Assembly (NCBI GenBank): GCA_016211955.1 | Contig: JACRHX010000062.1 | Span: forward strand, 1-12,352 | Direction: 5' to 3' | Source of the DNA: Parcubacteria group bacterium | Lineage (GTDB): Bacteria > Patescibacteriota > Minisyncoccia > UBA6257 > JACRHW01 | DNA: 12,352 bases | Part shown: positions 1 through 4,286 of the stretch, one piece after another | How the letters are laid out: each line of letters begins with the position of its first letter | How positions within the stretch are numbered: the first letter of the stretch is position 1 | Notes under the pieces: model-generated | The model's database searches: none | Seen by the model: the letters and a program-made list of their open reading frames with translations, nothing else | What the model was told of the DNA's origin: nothing | Program-made: the position numbers and the translations under genes

Positions 1-163
1 AATGTCGCACCTCAGTGTCCGACATCCAATAAAGATTTAACTCCTCATCATGAATATAAATCACGTCACTTACCCACACACCTCCCGCATCAACAGTGGC
101 AAGGCTCATTAAATGCCCCCGATCCAATACACCCATGACCAACTCCCGAATATTATATTCCAT
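1..163 (-). CDS. Pyridoxamine 5'-phosphate oxidase-like FMN-binding split-barrel protein (partial, N-terminus)
   Basis: The first 54 codons of a gene that runs off the left edge. The translation has a short N-terminal helix, then a strand-rich segment with HLMSLATVDAGGVWVSDVIY and NLYWMSDTEVRH. This matches the opening of the PNPOx-like FMN-binding split barrel: a strand ending in LATVD, a G-x-V/P turn, a second strand, then an acidic turn before a strand ending in S/T. Members bind flavin (FMN, FAD or F420) or heme and act as oxidoreductases or uncharacterised small cytosolic proteins. The ATG at 163 is the only plausible start. No SD is visible before it, only an A/T-rich leader. It is divergent from the gene at 257. 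Only the family is supported, because the catalytic half lies outside the window. Confidence 0.62.
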   Translation of the reverse strand, partial: MEYNIRELVMGVLDRGHLMSLATVDAGGVWVSDVIYIHDEELNLYWMSDTEVRH

Positions 164-185
164 ATTATTTCATTTTTTCTTTGTT

Positions 186-215
186 TTGACTCACCATAAA
201 TCACCGTGCTATAAT
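186..215 (+). promoter_or_regulatory. Sigma-70-type promoter with extended -10 for the gene at 257
   Basis: TTGACT at 186-191, an 18-nt spacer, and a perfect TATAAT at 210-215, with TG at 207-208 giving an extended -10. The predicted transcript would start near 222 and carry about 35 nt of leader, including a full SD (AAGGAGGT at 243-250) six bases before the GTG. This is one of the most consensus-like promoters in the window. Confidence 0.75.
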
Positions 216-256
216 GTGCCTAGTGTAAGACAAACATACCGCAAGGAGGTGTTTTT

Positions 257-478
257 GTGAAGCTCAGTGAGATATCCTTTGAAAACCTAAGTATTGGAGA
301 CCGCCTGCTGTCAGCACGTGGACGAAATGGAAAAGTAACAAAAATAGACATGAAACCATCAGACAGTAATGATATTGAAGAAGATAATAGAATATGGATC
401 GAATGGGAGGGTGTGGGAAATAAGACATCACTTATATACCACTATCAAGGAAATTATATCACCTATATCGGTCCATAA
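257..478 (+). CDS. Small orphan protein, 73 residues, function unknown
   Basis: I do not recognise this protein. It starts with GTG, fixed by a perfect SD (AAGGAGGT, 243-250) six bases upstream. The sequence begins with an amphipathic stretch (MKLSEISFENLSIGDRLLSA), then a basic turn (RGRNGKVTKIDMK), an acidic loop (DSNDIEEDN) and aromatic-rich strands (RIWIEWEGVGN, SLIYHYQGNYITYIG). This alternation suggests a small beta-barrel, such as a KOW or SH3-like fold, but that is only a guess from pattern. It has no membrane segment or signal peptide, so it is probably cytosolic. It is a single-gene unit with a strong extended -10 promoter before it and a hairpin terminator directly after it. The strong expression signals suggest a real, well-expressed gene. 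Confidence 0.7.
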   Translation: MKLSEISFENLSIGDRLLSARGRNGKVTKIDMKPSDSNDIEEDNRIWIEWEGVGNKTSLIYHYQGNYITYIGP

Positions 479-487
479 CATTTCAAA

Positions 488-521
488 AATACCATCCAAC
501 ACTTAGGTGGTATTATTTTTT
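488..521 (+). terminator. Rho-independent terminator after the gene at 257
   Basis: Stem AATACCATC (488-496) pairs with GGTGGTATT (506-514) with one G-T wobble, followed by ATTTTTT to 521. The last codons and stop of the convergent gene at 503-832 lie inside this hairpin, so the two convergent units overlap at their ends. Confidence 0.8.
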
Positions 522-832
522 GTTCTCCCACAATCATTTTCATCAAGCGCGTTGAAACAGTCATAGATCCTCCTTCTCTTCCACGCATATGTAAACCATA
601 TGCGTTTAAAAAGGGGCATAGTAAGTGTTGAGATTATAAAGCCAAGTGTAGGAACAATCGCATTTATCCACGGACGCGGTATTTCTATCGCATATAGATA
701 GAAACCAATCGCCAAATAAGTAAACACGGCAAGCAGAATTCTTCGAACCCAACTCGTCTCCCATTTTTTATCTAATTCTACGCGTGCATTTCTCTCCTCA
801 ATTTTCTTAATTCTATGCTCAAGATCTTGCAT
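503..832 (-). CDS. Small two-helix membrane protein with N-terminal coiled coil, 109 residues
   Basis: No named family is recognised with certainty, although proteins of this plan are familiar from Patescibacteria. Residues 1-25 form a charged heptad-like helix (LEHRIKKIEERNARVELDKKWE), and an ETSWVRR motif leads into the first membrane helix (about 31-49). A short loop with the PRP turn is followed by a second membrane helix (about 56-75) and a basic tail (FKRIW, WKRRR). By the positive-inside rule both termini probably face the cytoplasm. The ATG at 832 is preceded by AGAGGTGAG about 14 bases upstream, an SD at unusually long spacing. The stop lies inside the terminator of the convergent gene at 257. 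It could be a scaffold or a small inner-membrane regulator; the sequence does not say which. Confidence 0.68.
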   Translation of the reverse strand: MQDLEHRIKKIEERNARVELDKKWETSWVRRILLAVFTYLAIGFYLYAIEIPRPWINAIVPTLGFIISTLTMPLFKRIWFTYAWKRRRIYDCFNALDENDCGRTKNNTT

Positions 833-902
833 AATAATTTGTATCTCTCACCTCTTTATCCTACACTATCTCTAGAACCAAGAAAAATAAAGGCGGTGAC
901 AA

Positions 903-1100
903 ATGATTACAGTATTCGTTGACGTGGACGGGCACACAGAGTCGACTGAGATATCACAAACAACATACGAAGATTTACGGAACGGATCATTACTTAGGCA
1001 TCGCCCCATGCAATATTACCTCTATCGTGTAGTAAAAGAATACGAAAGCCTTACTGAAGAAAATATCCTCACATTCATGCAAGAAAAATGGATCCTCTAA
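903..1100 (+). CDS. Small orphan protein, 65 residues, function unknown
   Basis: Not recognised. The ATG is preceded by an SD-like AGGCGGTGA (891-899) three bases upstream, which is close but usable. The protein opens with a beta-strand-like MITVFVDVDGHTES, then a helical YEDLRNGSLL, a tyrosine-rich strand (MQYYLYRVVKEYE) and a C-terminal helix (TEENILTFMQEKWIL). It is acidic, soluble and has no signal peptide. It is divergent from the membrane protein at 503-832, with 70 bases between the starts, and is followed within eight bases by a hairpin terminator, so it appears to be a single-gene unit. SD, compact fold and terminator together support it as real. Confidence 0.6.
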   Translation: MITVFVDVDGHTESTEISQTTYEDLRNGSLLRHRPMQYYLYRVVKEYESLTEENILTFMQEKWIL

Positions 1101-1107
1101 TATCACT

Positions 1108-1129
1108 GGCCTACATTGTAGGTCTTTTT
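1108..1129 (+). terminator. Rho-independent terminator after the gene at 903
   Basis: GGCCTAC (1108-1114) pairs with GTAGGTC (1118-1124) across a three-base loop, with one G-T pair, followed by TTTTT (1125-1129). The other strand has no T-tract, so it serves the plus-strand gene. Confidence 0.75.
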
Positions 1130-1133
1130 AAAC

Positions 1134-1523
1134 CTAAAAAGACGAGCTCTTCTTTCTATGTTCTTTTTTAATTCGCCAATATTCATCTTCTGTGCCCGGC
1201 TCCTGTTTTGTGTTCTTCATTAATTTTGCCGGATATTTCTTAGCGACATGTATAAGCTTTTTACGAATTATTTTTTCAGTGTCGATACCAAGAAGTACCG
1301 ACATCTCGATTGCATAAATCAAAACGTCTGCAAGCTCACCCTTTATTTCTTCCATCCTCTCTTCGTTCTTTTTTATTTCCTCAAGAGAAAGATTCTCCCA
1401 CTGAAATAACTCTAAAAGTTCTGCTCCTTCAATCATAATAGATTTTGCAACATCCGAAGGACGCAGATTATCCCAACCACGATCCTTCAGGTGCTTATAA
1501 ATTTTCTTCTCTAATTCTTTCAT
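1134..1523 (-). CDS. MazG-like nucleoside triphosphate pyrophosphohydrolase
   Basis: A 129-residue all-alpha NTP pyrophosphatase of the MazG/RS21-C6 group. These enzymes cleave (d)NTPs, often non-canonical ones, to the NMP and pyrophosphate. The magnesium-binding signature is intact: EGAELLELFQW supplies E32 and E35, and the second helix EIKGELADVLIYAIEM supplies E63 and D66. A KKYP motif follows at 95-98, as in the small MazG-like proteins, and the tail is strongly basic. I start it at 1523 because this ATG overlaps the upstream stop as ATGA; a start eight codons earlier would lie inside the upstream gene and has no SD. It is therefore probably translationally coupled to the nucleotidyltransferase gene. 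A role in nucleotide pool clean-up is inferred from the family. Confidence 0.85.
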   Translation of the reverse strand: MKELEKKIYKHLKDRGWDNLRPSDVAKSIMIEGAELLELFQWENLSLEEIKKNEERMEEIKGELADVLIYAIEMSVLLGIDTEKIIRKKLIHVAKKYPAKLMKNTKQEPGTEDEYWRIKKEHRKKSSSF

Positions 1524-2041
1524 GTTGTTTTCTTTGTCCCACAACAATCCTTAAAAGACTTTCCGCTCCCACAGAGGCAAGGAAAATTATTTTTATACTT
1601 CTCCACGAGCCACGAACTGGATTGCACCTTACCTCCATATCCAATCCCAAACACCATCTTACATCCGATATCTCTACACACAGGAACCTCTGGAATATTT
1701 TTTCGTGTTCTGTCTCCCCCATTTACAAAAATATCTGGCTTAACACGGATAAGATCGTCACATACACTACGATCTTCAACCTCTTTCGTGTGTTTCGTAA
1801 GAATTACCTTATCAACACATCCAATAGCTTCAATAAGTTCCTTACGCTCCTTCTGTGGCATAAATACATACCCCTTCTTTTTTTTGAGCCAGTTGTCATT
1901 ATTTAAAATCACCACGAGTTTATCCCCAAGTTTTTTTGCCTCCTGCATCATGCGCACGTGACCAATATGAAGCGGATCAAATCCACCACTTACCGCAACA
2001 ACAACTTTTTCTTTTTTCTTTGAAAGATTAAAACCAATCAT
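1520..2041 (-). CDS. Cytidylyltransferase-like nucleotidyltransferase with C-terminal SEC-C zinc motif
   Basis: 173 residues. The N-terminal part is a Rossmann-like HxGH nucleotidyltransferase: SGGFDPLHIGH (H25 and H28), the NNDNW segment at 47-51, a basic KKKKGYVFMPQKERKELI stretch, and GGKVQSSSWLVEK (137-148), similar to the terminal motif of RfaE/HldE-type adenylyltransferases and glycerol-3-phosphate cytidylyltransferases. These enzymes transfer AMP or CMP to a sugar or polyol phosphate. A short SEC-C motif follows directly, PCLCGSGKSFKDCCG, with C155, C157, C166 and C167 as likely zinc ligands. The substrate cannot be told from sequence. The ATG at 2041 has no SD; upstream lies a TTAG heptamer repeat. 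The stop overlaps the MazG-like gene start (ATGA), so the two are coupled, perhaps joining nucleotide activation and clean-up. Confidence 0.82.
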   Translation of the reverse strand: MIGFNLSKKKEKVVVAVSGGFDPLHIGHVRMMQEAKKLGDKLVVILNNDNWLKKKKGYVFMPQKERKELIEAIGCVDKVILTKHTKEVEDRSVCDDLIRVKPDIFVNGGDRTRKNIPEVPVCRDIGCKMVFGIGYGGKVQSSSWLVEKYKNNFPCLCGSGKSFKDCCGTKKTT

Positions 2042-2043
2042 AT

Positions 2044-2075
2044 TTAGGTTTTAGATATTAGCTTTTAGCTGTTAG
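2044..2075. repeat. Heptameric repeat, five TTAG units at 7-bp period
   Basis: TTAG occurs at 2044, 2051, 2058, 2065 and 2072, each exactly seven bases apart, with three variable bases between (GTT, ATA, CTT, CTG). On the minus strand this reads as CTAANNN repeats immediately before the nucleotidyltransferase start codon. The period is clear from the sequence; any regulatory or slippage role is inference. Confidence 0.7.
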
Positions 2076-2197
2076 GAACCTGATATATGCTCAAAATAAA
2101 ATTTTCACTACCTGGCATAAAAAATATTCAACACGTATACTATAGAAATATTTTTTCTAAATATCAAACATAAAATTGAAAAATATAAAAAGTACGC

Positions 2198-2217
2198 TAT
2201 TATGACACGTCATAATA
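2198..2217. repeat. 20-bp palindrome with 9-bp arms (operator-like)
   Basis: TATTATGAC, a two-base spacer AC, then GTCATAATA: arms are exact reverse complements. The left arm contains a possible -10 (TATTAT) that sits 16 nt after TTGAAA at 2176-2181, so a dimeric repressor site overlapping a promoter is possible. As RNA it would form an 8-bp stem with a CACG tetraloop. Confidence 0.55.
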
Positions 2218-2356
2218 AGCACCCTATTTCTTGTCTTATTGGGTACGTACTGATATAACAAGGAACTTTATACTCCTTTATCTGACGATCGTTACTTAAG
2301 GGAGTGGTTGGATAATAAAAATAAGAAAAACAAAACCGCTATATCTTTCTTGCAAG

Positions 2357-2379
2357 AAAAAACCACCTATATGAGTGGC
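2357..2379 (-). terminator. Rho-independent terminator after the thioesterase gene
   Basis: Read on the minus strand, GCCACT (2379-2374) pairs with GGTGGT (2367-2362) around a six-base loop, with G-T pairs at both ends, followed by five more T residues (2361-2357). It begins eight bases past the thioesterase stop codon at 2387. Confidence 0.68.
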
Positions 2380-2386
2380 TATAAAC

Positions 2387-2890
2387 CTATTGTGAGCGCG
2401 AGCCTTTAATTTCTTGAGTAACGCGCAAACGATTCGAGCGACGAATATCTGCCTCTTTATAACGACGCTTCTCATCTTCTGTTTCTGGTATCGCTTGCCG
2501 AATCTTTGTTGGTTTACCGCTGTTGTCTACCGCAACAAATGTAAAATATGCAGAAAACACATGCCTGTTTTCATCTGTAAGAAGGTTGGTGGCAAACACC
2601 TTGATGCCAATCTCCATTGAGGATCCCCAAACCCGATTTACCGACGATTTAAAGACAAGTGTTTCTCCGCGACGTGCGGGCGCAAGAAAGCGAATCGAAT
2701 CCACAAGAAGAGTTACACACACCAGATTACTATGTTTTTGTGCGACGATCCCCGCTAACCGATCTGCAATTTCAAGCACTCTGCCACCAAACACGGTCTC
2801 GATGGCGTTCAAATCATTATGAAAAATTTGATAGGGAAAATTGTCGACTGCGGATTCTGTGATTCGTCTCGAATCGTTTTGTTCACACAT
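2387..2890 (-). CDS. Acyl-CoA thioesterase, hotdog fold (YciA-like)
   Basis: 167 residues, one hotdog domain. Acyl-CoA hydrolases of this group cleave acyl-CoA to free CoA and fatty acid in the cytosol. Family features are clear: HNDLNAIETVFGG at 24-36, the long helix GRVLEIADRLAGIVAQKHS with the likely catalytic acid D43, VTLLVDSIRFLAPARRGETL at 59-78, and the SSMEIGIKVFATN strand. A basic, helical tail (about 135-167) extends past the domain. I chose the ATG at 2890 over one 20 codons upstream: it has a strong SD (GGAGGTG, complement of 2897-2903) six bases away, and the longer N-terminus resembles no family. A TATACT hexamer lies upstream (complement of 2914-2919) without a clear -35. It stands alone as a transcription unit, so its substrate is not suggested by neighbours. 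Confidence 0.83.
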   Translation of the reverse strand: MCEQNDSRRITESAVDNFPYQIFHNDLNAIETVFGGRVLEIADRLAGIVAQKHSNLVCVTLLVDSIRFLAPARRGETLVFKSSVNRVWGSSMEIGIKVFATNLLTDENRHVFSAYFTFVAVDNSGKPTKIRQAIPETEDEKRRYKEADIRRSNRLRVTQEIKGSRSQ

Positions 2891-3049
2891 TATATTCACC
2901 TCCAAAAGAACTAAGTATACCTTACAAGATAAGGGGGAAAAAGAAAACATTCACACGCTTAGTTGAAAAAAGAAAAAGAGTAGTGTTAGAATATACTAAA
3001 TCACTTAACAAACGTCGACAAATATTCCATATAAAAATAAAATAACCTT

Positions 3050-3766
3050 ATGAAAACAACAGCGATACACATTACGCTCATAGCAAGCCTTGTGGTAAGC
3101 AGTTACGCCCATGTTGCGTTAGCTCAAACCAAACAAGGAAAAATCATTCTTCAAGAAAAAATAAACGAACAAAAAGAAAACGCGCAACAAGGACGCGAAG
3201 CAATAAAACAAAGAATGCAGGCAGCACAAGAAGCCGCAAAAACAAAGCGAGAAGCGACAACAAAAAAGCTCAAAGCAAAATTGACAAGCATTAAAGACGA
3301 GCGTAAAAAAGAAACCGTTGAGCGCCTCGACGCAAGATTTACAGAAATCAACGAAAAATTCACGTTACACCTCGGAGAATCACTTGATCGTCTTGAAGAT
3401 CTCCTACAAAAAGTGTCCTCTCGCGCCGATAAGGCAGCAGCGAATGGGCGCGATGTCGCACTAGTACGCACCACAATTGAAACCGCAAAAACAGAAATCA
3501 CCAAGGCACGAACCGCCGCAGAGACACAGCTTACAAAAACATATCCAATCGCTGTCACCAACGAAGCACAACTTAAATCAGCAGTCGCGACAACACGGAC
3601 ATCACTCAACAAAGACCTCAAGACACTAAAAGAAACCGTTCAAAAAGCACACAAAGCAGTGGTAGACGCCACAAAAATGCTAAAAAACATTCCACAGGTC
3701 GATGAATTAAAGATACCAGAAGCCTCAACCACTCCTTCAACCACAACGCCATCATCAACACAATAA
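3050..3766 (+). CDS. Secreted coiled-coil protein with Ser/Thr/Pro-rich tail, 238 residues
   Basis: No enzymatic family is recognised. Residues 1-25 are a typical signal peptide (basic MKTT start, hydrophobic core, then ALA before Q), so Sec export with cleavage near residue 25 is likely. The mature part is almost entirely charged helix rich in K, E, A and Q (about 30-215), with heptad-like spacing typical of long coiled coils. It ends in a low-complexity S/T/P tail (about 223-238), a possible surface linker. It lacks an SD; a TATACT at 2992-2997 is a possible -10 without a convincing -35. Ten bases separate it from the membrane protein at 3777, and they share a terminator, so both are probably one operon of envelope proteins. 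A structural or surface role is inference. Confidence 0.72.
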   Translation: MKTTAIHITLIASLVVSSYAHVALAQTKQGKIILQEKINEQKENAQQGREAIKQRMQAAQEAAKTKREATTKKLKAKLTSIKDERKKETVERLDARFTEINEKFTLHLGESLDRLEDLLQKVSSRADKAAANGRDVALVRTTIETAKTEITKARTAAETQLTKTYPIAVTNEAQLKSAVATTRTSLNKDLKTLKETVQKAHKAVVDATKMLKNIPQVDELKIPEASTTPSTTTPSSTQ

Positions 3767-3776
3767 TTATACTTTT

Positions 3777-4034
3777 ATGCCTACAGAAAATAATAAAAAT
3801 ACAACGTGGTTAGTAGTAGGTGCCCTTCTCGTCCTTTTTCTTCTCGGCGCACAGGCGTGGCAAAAATCAAAAGAAGTAGCAGCACCCGTCACACCAACAA
3901 CACAAGAAGTAAAAACAGTTGAGCAGCCAGCTCTGGATAGCACTCTGGTTATTGAACAAGAACTTCAGGCGGTTGATTTAGGAGATATCGACGCAGAGAT
4001 ACAAACCACCGAACAAGATCTACAAAGCCTCTAG
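3777..4034 (+). CDS. Small single-pass membrane protein, 85 residues
   Basis: Not recognised. A short polar N-terminus (MPTENNKNT) leads into one hydrophobic helix, about residues 10-28 (WLVVGALLVLFLLGAQAW), followed by a lysine pair. Next comes a proline/threonine-rich stretch and an acidic C-terminal helix with repeated E, Q, D and L (VIEQELQAVDLGDIDAEIQTTEQDLQSL). The helix could be a non-cleaved anchor with the acidic helix outside the cell. It lies ten bases after the secreted coiled-coil gene, so they are probably co-transcribed; the acidic helix could interact with the basic coiled coil, which is inference. No SD is visible before the ATG. The operon ends at a perfect terminator shared with xseB. 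Confidence 0.65.
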   Translation: MPTENNKNTTWLVVGALLVLFLLGAQAWQKSKEVAAPVTPTTQEVKTVEQPALDSTLVIEQELQAVDLGDIDAEIQTTEQDLQSL

Positions 4035-4041
4035 AAATTAT

Positions 4042-4078
4042 ATAATTAAAACCCGCCACATAGGCGGGTTTTAATTAT
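4042..4078. terminator. Bidirectional terminator between the membrane-protein operon and xseB
   Basis: A perfect 16-bp stem (4042-4057 with 4063-4078), GC core CCCGCC/GGCGGG, loop ACATA, flanked by A4 and T4 tracts so it can act on both strands. The xseB stop codon (4075-4077) lies inside the right arm. Confidence 0.9.
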
Positions 4079-4281
4079 TGCTCTTCAAAAGATAGGTCTT
4101 TTTTGATTTCTATAAATTCATTCTCAACCTTCTTAAGTCGTTCGTTAAGATCCTTGATAAGCACCGCCCCCTCTTTCACCTTGAGAAGCCCCTCCTCTAC
4201 ATCAACATCCTTCTGTGCACTGAACCATTTTACAATCCCTTCAAGCTTTGACAACGAATCACTTATTTTTTCTTTATTCAT
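4075..4281 (-). CDS. xseB: Exodeoxyribonuclease VII small subunit
   Basis: 68 residues, near the usual 60-80 for XseB. This helical subunit binds several copies to XseA to form exonuclease VII, which degrades single-stranded DNA to oligonucleotides in the cytosol. The family signature is present in order: ISDSLSKLEGIVKWFSAQ, then DVDVEEGLLKVKEGAVLIKDLNERLKKVENEF, which matches the usual (S)LEEALxLFEEGxxLxKxCxxxLxxAE pattern. The ATG lies five bases after the xseA stop, so it is in the same operon and probably depends on ribosomes finishing xseA. The stop codon is within the shared terminator. The start is clear because the next in-frame methionine is absent. Confidence 0.9.
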   Translation of the reverse strand: MNKEKISDSLSKLEGIVKWFSAQKDVDVEEGLLKVKEGAVLIKDLNERLKKVENEFIEIKKDLSFEEQ

Positions 4282-4286
4282 GATAG

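Larger units (their letters stand above)
2042..2386. other. Gene-free intergenic stretch with strong self-complementarity
   Basis: No convincing gene is present in these 345 bases. The left end holds the TTAG heptamer repeat. The region 2191-2305 can fold as an outer stem AGTACG (2191-2196) with CGTACT (2246-2251). This encloses a palindrome with 9-bp arms at 2198-2217 and an ACCC/GGGT stem (2221-2224 with 2241-2244). A separate 9-bp hairpin pairs ACTCCTTTA (2272-2280) with TAAGGGAGT (2297-2305), with one wobble. A weak plus-strand promoter, TTGAAA (2176-2181), 16-nt spacer, TATTAT (2198-2203), overlaps the palindrome. The right end is the terminator of the thioesterase gene, with a 14-bp palindrome at 2346-2359. 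It may encode a small RNA, be a regulatory leader, or be a decayed element. Confidence 0.45.

Noticed and set aside
1445..1906. Long plus-strand open frame opposite the nucleotidyltransferase and MazG-like genes
   Set aside because: The opposite frames encode clearly recognisable proteins and this translation matches nothing; it is a shadow.
2202..2258. Short plus-strand open frame of 18 codons in the structured intergenic region
   Set aside because: It begins inside the palindrome, has no SD, resembles no family and is no longer than expected by chance.
2861..2871. GATTCGTCTCG in the thioesterase gene, shared with the xseA linker repeat
   Set aside because: Only 11 bases match, it lies in an Arg/Ser-coding stretch of a conserved protein, and the longer 15-bp arm is not present, so it is likely coincidence.
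2963..2997. Promoter TTGAAA ... TATACT before the secreted coiled-coil gene
   Set aside because: The spacer is 23 nt, too long for a sigma-70 promoter; only the -10-like hexamer is mentioned in the gene entry.
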